A stretch of 64,000 nucleotides of DNA. Source: Eonycteris spelaea (Eukaryota > Chordata > Mammalia > Chiroptera > Pteropodidae). Within the stretch, counting starts at the first letter, position 1, and each line of letters begins with the position of its first letter. Positions 44,471 to 57,619 of the stretch are shown one piece after another. The stretch spans positions 2,418,001 through 2,482,000 of the forward strand of contig PUFA01000070.1 of NCBI GenBank assembly GCA_003508835.1, in the 5' to 3' direction. A model generated the notes under the pieces. It was given only the letters and a program-made list of their open reading frames with translations, had not been told where the DNA came from and did not search any database. Made by a program: the position numbers and the translations under genes.

Positions 44471-45810
44471 TTCAAGGGGCTTTTGGCTTCTGGAGTAAGG
44501 AGAACCCTATCTATGCAGTGGACATATGTTTTGTTTCATTCATTCAACATCTATTCTTTTTTCCTAATAATGGCACCCTAATTTCCTATCTCTATTCTTA
44601 CTCCACGCAAATCGTGAGGCACTGACTCCATTCTCGGCTTCAGGAATAGACAAGTGACCCAGGCTTAACCAATCAGAACACTGCATTATTTTGGTCCTAT
44701 TGAATGCTGCAGGTGGGGATATGGAACTCAAGCAGATCTATAAACCTTACATTCAGAAGTATCACCAAAGCAGCTTTAAGAGACAAACCTCCCTTTCCAC
44801 TGAGGTTGTAAAGAAGATTGGCTGCATGTTTGGAGTACGGGAAGCTGTTTCACTATCATGAGGACAGAGTTTGCATGAGAATGGAGGTAACACTGAAGAA
44901 AATAGAGCCAAAGGTAGAGAGAACAAATCTTAATGATATTAGCAGAGTTCCTAGACCTAACTCTACTTTTATGAACCAATTAAATGTTTTTCCTTTCTCT
45001 TAAGCTAATTTGAGTGAGTTTCTGTCTTTTACATCTAAGAGACTTATACATGTTATTCATTACTTTTCCTTTTAGGAAAAAGGAAGCTCAGAATGATGAG
45101 GACGATGAGGAAGGGTGGAGTAGAGGTTTGAGGTTAGGATGTAAACACAAGGGTGGAAAGGTATATTGGGGCCAGATTGTAGAGTGCTTTAAAGGTCCAG
45201 CTGTGCTAGAGTATCTAGCATCAAAGGGCCAAAGTGATGTCCGAAGGCTTTGCCTTTCATTCAGGTTTATTGTAAACTAACCCAGTGACCTGGAGTGACT
45301 TGGGGTGATTCTTAAACAGTGACAGGGGAGGGAGGGTGATTCTTAGCATAGCTGTTAACCTAAGTGAGCTCTCTCACAACTCTCTCTTAGAACCAAAGGT
45401 TACCAGGCTGCTAATAGTTTTGGTTTTCTTTGAACCTGCCCTTTATTTGAATCAAATGGTAACTCAGTCTAGGGAGCTGATGTAGTTGGTGATGGCTCTT
45501 TGAAAGTCATTAACGTTGGTGCATGCAGACTGAGTTGATCAGGAAGGCTTCTGGAAAAGGTCTTGAGAGCCACCAACACAGTACTGCAGACAGAAATTGT
45601 TGACCCTGACTTTTGTTTCCAGCCCTGCCAACAGTTGTGTAAGCCTCTACTTTCCTCTAAAAAAGCCCTCCATCTTAGAATACATAGAGTGGCTTGTTTT
45701 CTCAGTCAAACGCAGACTGAGATGGGCAACACAGTACATTAAACACAAACTTGGAGTCCAAAGACCTCATATATTATGGTTATTCCATATCAACTCAAAT
45801 TGACCTAAAT
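44471..45810. other. Intergenic, no gene seen
   Basis: 45090-45240 ('aggtttgaggttaggatg', 'ggggccagattgtagagtgctttaaagg') resembles the old repeat at 5930-6230. Frames at 44776-45003 overlap on opposite strands and are not genes. Confidence 0.45.
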
Positions 45811-45814
45811 CATT

Positions 45815-46075
45815 CTTTTAGAGCAACTTTTGTTTCCCATTTTGTGGATGTAGCATAATTCACCCCTCTTGAAAGACACACAGACAGTTTCTCATTTCTA
45901 GTTTTTCTCTATTATAACACCAATGAACATCTTTGAATCTATACTTTGCACACTTGTGTGAGCATGTCTACGGGATAAAGTCCTGGAAGTGAAATTGTTA
46001 TATCTCAAAATATTTGTAGCAGTTCCAACCACAGTATGTGATTTTTACTTTTGTTCTTCAAAACTACTGAGATGT
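45815..46075 (-). mobile_element. Old L1 (L1ME-like) 3' region, antisense
   Basis: 'Ctattataacaccaatgaacatctttgaatctatac', 'cgggataaagtcctggaagtgaaattgttatatctcaa'. Confidence 0.65.
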
Positions 46076-47319
46076 GAGATGAATTAATTAATTTGAAATT
46101 TGCTTTTTCTGTCAGAAACTCTCTGACTTTTTCTAAGAAAGATGTTATTTATATCCAAGACAGAAATAGTAATATTGAGAGTACAAATGTTAAAATCTAC
46201 TTTTTTTAGAAGACCTAGTTAGAAACATTCAAGGAAAGATTTTCTATATTTCATATTTTGAAATTTCTATTATTTAAGGATAGTTAATTGGGTTTTCGAT
46301 AAAATAAGTCAGAAAAGCTCTCGTTACCATATGTTAACTGGGAAAACAAAGAGGCCATGAAGTGAGGTCTTCTTGTTTCATGCCTCCTTTTCTCTGCAAT
46401 TCCAGGACTACGTGGGAGGATCATGTTTATATTTGTGACCAGATATGTATTTGTGTGGGAAAAAAGAAATGCTTGGAATATCATTATCAAATTTAGAAGT
46501 TTTGTGTTGCTCTGGTATCAACACATGTCACTTCCATGATAAAATTCCCGCCCCCCCCTTTTTTATGGAAGGGCTAACTAAAGAATTGCATTACTAGATG
46601 AAACATACTTTAATTCTAGGACCATACTTCTAGTTAGAATGGTAAGGGTTATTTCAGACCTCAAGTATGAGGCTAAATTGTAAGTTTGATAGTGTTTAAT
46701 CTATACTGAATACTCAAGTGTAAAAAAAATGAATGGATAAATTAATTACAGACTACATGAAGCATATCTTTTCATTAAAAACAATTTGTAGCGCCTTGAA
46801 GAAAATTTTCACTCTCATTGCCTTTGTGTTCTCAATTAAAAAGAAAGCTATCCCCCCATGATCTAGTGCAGTAAAACTTATAGAATTTTGGAGTTGAACT
46901 TTTTCAGAAATACCAAAAGATATGCTACCTGTTATTTTGAATGAAACGTTGTTGCACCTTTATTTTCAAATAGGACAAAGTATCCTTGGCATGGCCAAAT
47001 CAGTGAGGGAAGAGCCTTGATCTAGTTAGGGACGGTGGGGTTGAATGGTTTCCTTGCTGTTCACCTCCCCCTCCTCCCTGGATCTGGGTCATGGATCACT
47101 TTGTTTGGGGAATGGTTTGCTGGTATTGAGATAGGAAGGGATGAGAAGCATTAAAAGTAATGACTACTTGAGGATAAGCCATATGAAGACCTTTATATGG
47201 TTCAAGGTGTGAGCTGTTCCTAAAATGGAATTACAAATGAAATTTTAACATGCAAACCCAGGATTGATGAGAAATGAACAGAAAAAAAAAATGTGTAGAA
47301 ACTGAAAGCAATGACAGCT
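46076..47319. other. Intergenic, no gene seen
   Basis: AT-rich, no named repeat. A C-run/T-run junction lies at about 46548-46563. Confidence 0.5.
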
Positions 47320-47455
47320 GGGCTTTACATTTTACAGATTATTTGACTTCGAGCAAGTAGGTTTCCTCATCTCTACAACAAGGTGATAATGCCATTTTCA
47401 TAGGGATGCTAAGAGACTGAAATGAGGTAAGACAAACAGTTCACAATACATAAAT
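47320..47455 (+). repeat. MIR remnant
   Basis: 'Gacttcgagcaagtaggtttcctcatctctacaa', 'ggtgataatgccattttcatagg'. Confidence 0.6.
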
Positions 47456-48854
47456 CCTAACATCTCCTCCTTCCATCACAATTGAATACTTTTATTTGTT
47501 CAAGGACCCAGGGAAGGAATAGATTTTTATGTAATGATACTTCTTGCATTAGAATTTGTAGTTAGTAGATCAGCAAAACTTAGGTTCAAAGATTTAACCC
47601 TCAAGATTATAGAAGTCATCTTCTATCTAATTTATTTCTTATAACGAATCTTAAGAAAATGTCTCTTACATTTTTAATGCTTCTTATCCATAGAGTGAAA
47701 GTGTTGGTATAAGAGGACCTTCCAGCCTACTGGTGACTCTCTAAGAGGAAACTTACAGTGGGTCATGTGCGAGTTCCGGTACATAGCTATTTTTGGAGGT
47801 TATTTTTCCTCCTGGTCTTGAACCCTCTTTGAAGGACCCTTATCCTATGTCACCCACCCTCTCTTCTACTGAAAAAAAAAATTTACTCAGATTGTATCTT
47901 TGCACTACTCAAAAAATCCTGAACACAAGGTAGCTGCAAAAAATATATTCCTGGAATTTAGACATAGTAATTTGCCAAACCATTGGGACAAGTTACAATT
48001 TATGCCAAAAAAGTAGAAAAACTTGTTGATTTCATTCAATTTAAATACTATCTTATTCATTTCTTTCTCCCCCTATTCCCTTGGTGTTGGAAGTGAAATA
48101 TAAAGACTGTGAGGCTGGTAAAACATTGGGCCTTATTTCAAAAGCAAAATACACTGTGGTCTCCTCAAAGTGCAGTGAAGAGCTAAATTCTTACCCACCT
48201 GATGTATAGATGGCACCATTTGCAAAGGAAAAGTCTCCAGGCCCAAGAGCAGCACAAAGTGGAGGGACTGGGACTCCTCCAGATGAACGTCCTTCCTTGT
48301 TCTGTATTCTTATGCTATCGCTGTCTCTAAGGGGCTTGCTATTCCTGTTCTTTCCTCATCAAATCCCCCTGAAGGAAGTGGTTCCTGTGGAATCATTCAC
48401 AACTAAGGCGATCCACTGAGGTAAGTGAAATCTTGGAGCTAGGCCCAGCAGTTAAAGAGAAACTCTACTTCCCCCTGTACACACCCCATGTCTATTTGGG
48501 TACAGTCCCTTAGCTATAATGCCGAGCTTCTGCTATGGATCATAGGGACAGGGAGATGAAGGATTGGAAAATTCATCAACACTTGGTAGGGTTGAGTTTA
48601 TAATCCTTAACTTACTCCCCTGGATATCCCACACGGTTAATCAGTCATAAATGTATGTCATACGAAGTGGTGGGAAGTAGAGGAGTTGGGGAGAGGTGGA
48701 GCAGGACAGTAGTCAGGGCCAGCTACTCACAGAAGTTCAGGATCGTGACCCAGCGTGGGGTCACCTACCATAGGGTGAAAGTGATAGATGAGAAGCCTGC
48801 ACGCTGGAGGGAGTTGAAGAGCATACAGTAGTTTGGGAAAATTCATTCATTAGG
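47456..48854. other. Intergenic, no gene seen
   Basis: Unassigned. The 69-codon frame at 48210-48419 ends in a hydrophobic stretch but has no family match and no gene context. Confidence 0.5.
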
Positions 48855-49010
48855 GGCTGCGGGTCAAGCACCTGGATTATTTTAATTCTCATAACAACCT
48901 TGTGAGGTAGGTTGTCATCGTAATTTTGCAGAATAAGAAACTGAGGCTTAGAGATTGAGTACTGGTTTAGGATGACGAAACTAGAAAGTGGTTGAGTCTG
49001 GGGGTTGGAT
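48855..49010 (-). repeat. MIR SINE (antisense)
   Basis: 'Ttaattctcataacaaccttgtgaggtaggttg', 'agaataagaaactgaggcttagag', 'gacgaaactagaaagtgg'. Confidence 0.8.
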
Positions 49011-49399
49011 CATTGTACCTGCACGTCATCATCCACTCAAATGCTTCCCATCTGCCCACTCTAAACACTTTCTCAGAGATGCATGCACCTCTGTTGCCAC
49101 AACCTTAGCACCTCTCAGGGTGCTAAGCAAGTGTCAGTGAATGCGTCTGCCATTCCTGTTTTCTTCCTTTTTTTTTAAATTAAATTTATCTGTTGTTAAA
49201 TTTGATCAATTAATTTTCTTCACATTGATCTTGTTTTAAAATAACTGATCGTTAATTACAGTTTTGCTATAATATATTGTTAATTATAGTATTGTTAATT
49301 ATAGTTCCACCTTCAGGGGAAACTGGATGAAGATTATATGGGATCTCTGTATTATTTTTATAACTGCATATAATTCTACAATGATCTCAAAGTAAAAGT

Positions 49400-49740
49400 T
49401 GTTTTTAAACTGAAAAATTTTTACTGGGGTGACATTGGTTAGTAAAATCATTTAGGTTTCAAGTTTACAATTGAATAATGTACCATCTGTATATTGCATT
49501 GTGTGTTCACCTCCCAAAGTCAAATCTCCTTCCGTCGCCATATATTTGACCCCCTTTACCCTCTTCTACGTCCCCTGTCCTCTCTTTCCCCCTGGTAACC
49601 ACCAAACTGTTGTCTGTGTCTATGAGTTTTTGGTTGGTTGTCATGTTCATTTGTTGCTTTCAGTTTTATACCTCATATATGAGTGAAATCATAGGGTTCT
49701 TGACTTTTACTGTCTGACTTTTTTCTTGCTTTCTTATGTC
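49400..49740 (-). mobile_element. Antisense L1 3' end of bat-like type
   Basis: 'Tttactggggtgacattggttagtaaaatcat', 'tgtaccatctgtatattgcattgtgtgttcac', 'ccttccgtcgccatatatttgaccccctttaccc' and 'ttcatttgttgctttcag' match an L1 3' end I associate with bat genomes. It stops abruptly near 49740. Confidence 0.82.
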
Positions 49741-49744
49741 AACT

Positions 49745-51225
49745 TTCACCTGATTATGTTGTCAGATTCACCTCCAGCCTAATTTGATTCCATCCTAGAG
49801 AGTCAATTTCATGTTGTACTTGCTATCAACTCATACTCCCTGGTTCCCTAATAATCAAATCCCCACCCAGATCAAACCTTACTTACTATCTCTTCAGTGC
49901 ACTGCTAGGATGCAGTGCCCTGCTAGGAAAAACCATAAGCCAGTGTTTATTTTTTGTATTTTATTTTGTTTTGCTGTGTACCATATCCTTAAAATAATCT
50001 CCCAAGATCACTCACTATTGCTCAATATTTTAAAATTCATCTCTCGTTGATTCTGTTTTTATCATATACTTTATGGATGGCAGTTTGTCTAAATCTCCTA
50101 GAATCTGAATATCTATATTCGATTCCATTCCTACTTTCCTCCAAGATGCTTCACTTTCATTTTCTACTAAAATCTACTCTTGAAGGTTGCCTGTGACCTT
50201 CTAATCATCAAGTCATCTGCCATTTGTTCATGTCTGAACCTTATGCAGCAGATGGTCTAGCTGACTGCCTCCTGTTTTTGAGAATTCTTCTTTACTACAT
50301 ACATTGTCCCTTGGCACCTGCGCCACGAAGATGGAAGCAGTAAGTAATATCACCAAGTCCTTTTCCCTGGGGACTGGTATTGTATTTTCAACTCTATGCT
50401 AGGAATCTTCACCTGAATTCAGCACAAGTTCCTCAACTTAACATGTGAAAACCTAAATTACTTTCCCATGGAAACCTGGTCCTTTTCCTTAGTTACTTGT
50501 TTCTACTTTAAAAAAAATATCTAGTTTCCAATTTAGAGATCTTGTGTCATATTCCCATGGCAAACTTGTTGAAGCTGAGTGAAATCAGTCTTCGTTTCCT
50601 TCCATTCCCCTCTCCCCCACCATTCCTTGGTTAGACCTGCAATTACCTCGATCTGGACTCCAGCCTTCAGTCTTCTAACTGCCCCTTCCCCCACCAAACC
50701 TCCCTATCATATCAGCATCCTAAAGCATGTTTCATCTTAATATTCCCCATTGAAAACAAAAATATAATCCTCAATAGCCAGCTGTTATGTACTGAGTTAA
50801 GTATTAATTTCTCAGTATCCTCCAAATTATATATTTTCAACTAGCCTTTCCTTTTGTTTCCTGCTTCTCCCTTAACTTAGATTCTCTACTTCAAGAAACA
50901 TTTTTACATAGTTCCAAGAAATTTCTCCATGTTTTTCTATTGCCGGGCCTTTGCTGTTAAGGTTCTTTCACTGTAAAAAGCTTTCCCCCTGACACTTTGT
51001 CCTATTAAAACGGCATTCTTTCTTCAAGAGCCACCTCGAATGTCACTTTTTCATGAAAATCTTTCCTGAACCTTTCAGTTTGATATCCCCACCCCTTATT
51101 TTTATTTATTTATTTTTAAAATAATTTATGCCATACAGTGGGAATTCACCCTTCATGGCAGGTTTGTCTTGTTCATCTTTGTATACCCGGCACACATGTT
51201 TCAGTTTTTTAATAAACAGCTATTG
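49745..51225 (+). repeat. Ancient L2/LINE-like repeat tract
   Basis: Decayed but recognisable phrases: 'gacctgcaattacctcgatctggactcc', 'ttgccgggcctttgctg', 'ccacctcgaatgtcac', 'catggcaggtttgtcttgttcatctttgtatacccggcacac'. It is probably several overlapping old insertions. Confidence 0.5.
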
Positions 51226-51556
51226 TGAAGAACTGAGTCAAATGTACTTCGCTCACCACTACTGCAGATGTGAAGTATAATGCATGATTCTTCCTCTGAT
51301 AAATCTTACAGGGAGATATTAATGAGAAAAGAGATTCAGAATTAATGAGATATCCATTGAGAGCCTGTGATAGGGCCAAATTAGTGCTCCGGACAGTAAA
51401 TACTGAGTGAATGTGGTATAAGATGAGTTTTTGGTGGAATGAACTTCATTTGATAATAGACTTGAATTTAGTCTTGGTGAATAGATAAGAGTTGAACTGA
51501 TGCCCAGAGGTGATGAGAAAAGATATTCTAGACTAGAGCTAGGGTGAAAGGGTTTT

Positions 51557-51586
51557 TTGTTGTTTTGTTTGTTTGTTTGTTTGTTT
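51557..51586 (+). repeat. (GTTT)n microsatellite
   Basis: Five GTTT units with T-run ends. Confidence 0.9.
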
Positions 51587-51675
51587 TTTTGCCTCTCTGT
51601 AACTTTCAGTCAGTGGTCCTGGTTCTATTCTGTGGGGCTACAAAGTATGTTTGCATTTTGAATTTCAGTTTCATT

Positions 51676-51742
51676 CTTCCTTCCTTCCTTCCTTCCTTCC
51701 TTCCTTCCTTCCTTCCTTCCTTCCTTCCTTCCTTCCTTCCTT
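51676..51742 (+). repeat. (TTCC)n microsatellite
   Basis: About 16 uninterrupted TTCC units. The Leu-Pro-Ser repeat in the overlapping frame is its translation. Confidence 0.97.
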
Positions 51743-52695
51743 CTTCCCCTTACTTTTTGGTTAAATACCTTCAGTTCCTTTAAGCAGATCCCTCATACGA
51801 CATTATTTCTAGACACTTCATCATTCTGGTGGCCTCTGAAGACATGCCGTACTTAGATGAGGTGCCTCTTTTAAACACATTTCCAGAATTGAACACATTG
51901 CCCCAAATATGATGTTTTCAAGTCGGAGGGCAGTAGGGCTCTAACTGTACCTCTCTTGTCCTGAATTCAGACGTCTGTTAAAGCAGTCTAATAGTACATG
52001 GGCCGCTGGCTCTGCACAAATGAACATGGGAACATTCCTGCCACATTTCATACCATGGGTACTTTTAAGCTGAGGTTCTCCACATGCTTTTATGAACATT
52101 GATTAATTAAGCATCGCCATACTTTGGTGAGGACTAGGGAATCACTTCTTCCAGCATGGAACTATAGGCTGCGCTTCGTGGAATGCTAACCACCATGCCT
52201 AGCAACGCTGTGAGGTGGAGGGCTGAGACTATCGTATTCAATTGAAACTGCAGGGGGAATTTTAGGAAGGCAGAATGTAATTACTTTAGTTGGACTTGGG
52301 CCAGAATTCCTGAGTTAACACAACTGCTCTTAGAAAGTCTGCCATAAGATCTCTGGTGACCACAAATGGTTAGGTCTGTGGTTTTAGGTTTCATCCAAAA
52401 GGTAAACAGCTCAGTGCAGCACACTGCCCCCAACACCACGCAGGGCATGGATTCACACGGACCCAGAGAGGAGAGGCCACCTACTGAATGAGAAACACCA
52501 TTTCCTGAAGTACCTACTTGTTCCTGGGAGGTCCCTCATCCTCATACCAAAGCAGGCAAGCCCTTACTTAGCTAGTAAGAACTGACAGGCTCACAGCACA
52601 AAGTGGTATGGCTGCCAGACTAAATTATGTGCTTGTCATTTTTCCCCATGTTGTCCAAGATTCCGGCAACAAAACAGTAGGGAACTCCCCATACA

Positions 52696-52697
<2 letters not shown>

Positions 52698-52730
<33 letters not shown>
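52698..52730 (+). repeat. Uninterrupted run of 33 T
   Basis: A pure T-run. It could be the tail of an antisense retrocopy, but the sequence to its right (52731-53200) matches nothing I know and no target duplication is evident. Confidence 0.95.
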
Positions 52731-52733
<3 letters not shown>

Positions 52734-52749
52734 CAAAACACATTCGTTT

Positions 52750-55700
52750 CTCCTCTCCGTAAAGTTCCTGGATCCCACAGTCCAAGTTAAACACAACTGG
52801 AATTTCCCTATAAGTCAAAAACAATATTAATTCTGAGCCCACATATTTTTCTTCTTGTAGGGTATGTACACATTTAAACACAGCACATGTTGCAGACAAT
52901 CTGCAAATGGTAAAAAGCTCTGGAAGAAAAAAACCCCAAAGAGAGAAATGCAAGGGAACATATTTTTAACAAGAGAGCAGAGGAGATTTGGTGGGTGTCT
53001 GACCCAGCAGTGAGAATTTTCCTCTGTGGTCTGTCGAAAGAAGAGCAGAGGTTGGCATCACGCCGTGGGCTGACGGTTGGAGGTTTCTGTACCACACAAA
53101 TCTTCAATGAGGGTAACTTCCCGGTGGGAAGCAAAGAGAGTTTTGTAGAAGACTAGTGTGGCACGCAGCTGAACTCATGTGTCCCTGACTTGGGCTGCAC
53201 AGGAGACACTGAAGTCCCTGTTTATCTGAAGTCGCAAGATTGCCACAGTCATCTTTTTCAAATTAAAATGGCAACGTAAAGTTTTGTAAATGTTAGTTCT
53301 TCTAATTGACGGTGGCTTGTGTAATTAAAATAAAGTCACTAATATTTTCTCTTGTTTTCTTTTTTATCATTGAAAGTTCATTTTTCACTAACTCAGACAA
53401 GGTCTTCATTTTTATGAAGACCCATGCTGACCCCTAAAAATCTGATTTTTTTTTTTTAGTTAATGTTTGCGCCCATCTGGTTTGAATTTAGCATTCTTAT
53501 GAGTCATTTCACTGTGATAGGAACACTCTGCTATAGAAAACTTCTGTTAATATTTTAACATTTTAAATCAAACACCACATAGAGCATTACCTAAGCCTCC
53601 TTGCAATTATGGAAAACCGTGCCCTCTATTTGTTCATGGTTCCTGCCTTCACGTTTATTTTCTTTAAATTGAACATAGTACATGGTAAATAAGTGCATAC
53701 CCCATATGTGTGTTCAAATACTTTACCATTTGGGGCCAACATATCCTTTTGCAGCTTAAGAGCCTTTTGGAGGCAGCATTTGCCTGAGGAAAGATGAATA
53801 ACTCTATAGGAAGTTGGATGGTCTTTACTTCTCATGGCTGACACTTAACCCATTTAAAAGAGCTCAATTTATTTTCCGATCAACATTGACTTTATAACTT
53901 ACATTTTTACTACCCAAATTCCTGATTTTGAAGCTTGAACTCATTTTCCTTTTACTGCTGGGCAACATTTCTCAAGGTAGTCTTTAAGGCGAAATGAAGG
54001 AGGAAAAAAATGCCAGGAATCTCTTTAAGAAAATACAGCAGTGTCTCCTCTACCTTCTTAAGCAAATGGATGGTTCCCAGGGAGGCTAGATTTGGTTGTG
54101 TACTTAGTCCGTAAATTGAATTTGCACATGGGGTGGACATAATTTAACTTAAAAAAAATAAAAAGAGGATTTTGAAGTATTATTTGTCTATATTAAAAGT
54201 GAAGTAAGCATGCCTTAACAAGCCAAGCCATTTTGTCCTTTGTTATCCTTAAAATATTTCATCTTAATTTTAGAAGAAAAAGACCAGTGGTTTAAATCAA
54301 GTACTTTGGTAAGGAGCAGGCCATTTTTAAGGTATGTATGAGCTCTACACTTCAATGATACAAATGAACTCCTGTTCTGAATGAATAATAGGGTTTCACT
54401 CCCCTGTTCCCCCATTAAAGTTTCTTGAGTTTATTTCCTAATCTGCAGGAATAAAGCTTAACAAAACAGAGCGCCTTACCTGGGCTCTGAGCACCAATTC
54501 CTTAAGATAACTTCATTCTAATTCTCATTACATTTTGGTTCACTGATGGTGCTTGGAGAGGTTTAAATCAAAATAAGAAAAATAATAACCGTTGACTCAC
54601 AGAGGTGGGGCCCAATTTCTTCGTCTTTGTTCAGGCAAAACATGTGTTGGAGGCTATGAAAGCTTTGCAAAATCCAAATCTGGGGATTTTAGCGGTCACA
54701 TGCCATAACTACAGATCCCAGGCTCTGGGCATGACGAATACGTTTGTACTTCCCGTTAGCCATGTTGTTGTGACTGAATATAAAATGTAGTCTTTTTCAC
54801 ACAATTTAATTAGAAGTACCAGATGTGGTGTTGTATGACTGATGTCAAAATACGACACTTTTATGTAAACACTTTAACTTAATCAATCAAGTAAATAGCT
54901 TTCACTATTTTAAAGCGTTTCAAATCTGCTTGGTACAAATGCATTATTTTTGTGTTATGCTAAATAGATCATGGCCAGCTGCAGCATTATTAAGAGATTA
55001 GGGGAATAAAGTTAGATTTTACTATATTATTTTTCAAGGGCCGGCCTTTACAATTTCCTCCTCTGGGAAAGACGAAAAGAAGACTGGGTTAAAAATCCTT
55101 TAATTTTGTGGTGCTGGAGAAAGTTCTCCTTGAAAAAAAAAAAACAACAACAACAACGCTCTTTTCCCACCTCCATCAAACACTATTATTAAATGTATCT
55201 TTGCAGTCCCCAATACTTGTGGAGAAAATTGTTTTTTTCTGGTTCCCTGAACGGTGAGCAGCCCATTGCTGAGGCAGAGTACCTTCACCAGCATATTAAG
55301 TGTCCTCGAAGTTTGATACTCCCGGGAGTACAGCCTGGAACTGAGCGTTCGAAAGCCAAGCCATTAGTTTCCAAGCACTTTTCCTTATCCTGCCTAGTTT
55401 GAATGCTTTGTTACGTTCAAATTGCCCGGGTCAGTTTAACTTTATCAGTAAAAGTTGTGCTGCTGCCCAGAGATGCCCCTCTTTGAAGAGCAAAAGCTTA
55501 GGGGAAATAGGAAACTAAGTGATGCGAGAAGCTCAAGGTCTCAACTAGGAAATGAACTGTTAGTTGCGCGCTCTGAGAGCTGTGTGAATTTCGTGTGATG
55601 TTCACAGAGAGGGTGGCTGAAATGGCACTCAGTGGAAACACGTCGTTTTAGGAAGACAAAAAAAGAATGGGTTTTAGGCTTCTTCAGGATAATAATGGCT

Positions 55701-56600
55701 CGGCGGGATGACTAAGGGTGTATTTCTGATAAACCTATTTCTCGCTTGGCCCTGCTTCCTCTAATCCTTTCCCCACCCACCTTTTCATGGGACTTTTGTG
55801 ACAAAAAATAACCATTTTGGAGAGTGGCTGGGAGAAGCACTGTGTGCACATAGAAGCTTATGTACATCTGGCTAGTGTTCTAGAATATATACCCTACCTT
55901 GGTGTGTATTTGGAACAGTTCCTTCATGTTGTGTCATTTACACTGTGGTTTACAAGAGCACGGTGCTCGCTGCAGTTGGGCAATGTTGAAGTTTGGCTCT
56001 ATGTCTTATGGAAACTTGTGGAGACGAGGGGAACGCAAAATGGCAATGATGATATGACCTTTGAGGTTCTGACTTTTCCTGCTTAAAGAACTATCGACAG
56101 AGAGAATTTGATCTATGACAGGTATAGGAATATATGTATATATGTATGTATATCTCATATATATGGTCCATATAACCACATTCAGGTAACACTCATTGAT
56201 TTTGCTCAATTCAAAACTTTTTTGTTTGTTTAGAACAATGAGATTGCTTTAAGACACAAAACAGAACTTAGGATAAACTTGAACAATGCATAATTTGTTC
56301 AGAATTCACTTTTAAAAGCCAGTCATCCACTGTGACTGATTCTATGTAGAGAGGTGGTGAGATGAAATCCCCACCTAGCCTCTTGAAAAATGTTTGAGAT
56401 TGCTCAAAAGCCCATGTGTGTTAGGAGGCACTTACTCCATTTCCATGCCAAATTCGAACTATTTTCACCAGAGTGGTCTCTAGGAATTCAAAATCAGGAA
56501 AACATTGGGTAATTTGTGATTGAACTTTATGATAATTTATAAGTAAAAATTTAGTAACTTAGCTCTATGCTACATTTTCCATACCTTCAGGGTGCACTCG
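52750..56600. other. Longest repeat-free block; candidate regulatory DNA
   Basis: I recognise no transposon copy in about 3.8 kb, in contrast to the flanks. It mixes AT-rich stretches with homeodomain-like TAATTA/AATTAA cores (for example near 53308 and 54807) and GC-richer patches (55240-55640). Open frames here are at most 105 codons, and the longest is inflated by the T-run. No gene is supported. Confidence 0.5.
55317..55330. repeat. 14-bp perfect palindrome
   Basis: TACTCCCGGGAGTA is exactly self-complementary, centred on a CCCGGG. Confidence 0.95.
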
Positions 56601-57029
56601 AACATTTGAAGGCTCTGATCAGACTTTTCCTTGGGTCCCAGGAGGATGGAGGTTCCCTTGCTCCCTGTCTGCATCTCCCTCCATGCTCTCCCTCATGCCT
56701 CTATTACTTGCACTTTATCAAGGGCTACTTACTTTACTGATCCTACTTAGGTTGCAGGCATTACCTGAAGAAAACAATAAGTGAGGAAACCAAATAAACT
56801 TGCAAGGAAGAGGTGTGGGCTTTGTCCTCCAAATGGATTGATTTTCTGGACCACACAGCATGAATGCGATCCGTTGGCGGGTCTGCTTTTTATGCCACTT
56901 AAGCTGAGTGACCTGATTGCCGTGAGCTTGTGCTTTGAAAAGCTGCAGGAGTCAGGTTGGCATTCAGATAGTTTCACTGCGTGAATCCCTAAGTGCAAGA
57001 AGTCCTAAAGAGATTTTTTGTTGTTGTTT

Positions 57030-57070
57030 CCTTCTCCTCCTCCTCCTCCTCTTCCTTCTTCTTCTTCTTC
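57030..57070 (+). repeat. (TCC)n-(TTC)n compound microsatellite
   Basis: Five CTCCTC-type units pass into TTC units. Confidence 0.93.
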
Positions 57071-57249
57071 ATCCCTGTTTACTTTGGCAGATATGTAAGT
57101 ATAAGTTAAAAGTGGGTGGAGGCCTTCAGGGAAGGAAGTGTGTGGGGGTAAAAAATGGAAGAGTGCTGGGGCTGGCTGCCACCTTGTTTTGCTTTGCTGG
57201 AAGACCTGAATAAGCATCAGATGAATTTTTTGGAGGAGGTTCTTTGGTA

Positions 57250-57355
57250 GGTCTCTGTCTCTGTCACTGTCACCGTCTCTGTCTCTGTCCCTCCCTCCCT
57301 CCCTTCCTTTCCTTCCTCTCTACCCCCCACCCCCACCCCCACTCTCTCTCAGATT
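57250..57355 (+). repeat. Pyrimidine-rich simple sequence
   Basis: (TCTGTC)n, CCTCCC and CCCCCAC blocks follow each other for about 100 bp. Confidence 0.85.
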
Positions 57356-57619
57356 CTGCATGGTGAACAATGGGTCAGAAAGAGCCTGAGGGAGGCAATA
57401 GGATCTTCTTGATAGACTCACAAATTCTACAGAGGTTCCTCCTAGAGCAAATAGTCCCCCAAAATTTCCTATACCATGGCCAATGGTGTGATTGTTTAGG
57501 GTTTGAATACTTTTCTTGGTCTGTCTTGCAGTAACCTATTTTCTAGTGCTCAGCTTACATAGCGGTTTCTTGAAGATATCACTCTATTGCCAACCAATGA
57601 AGTGTTAATTATTTAACAA

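Noticed and set aside
52636..52953. 105-codon minus frame with a poly-Lys run
   Set aside because: The poly-Lys is the 33-base T-run read backward; there is no family similarity.
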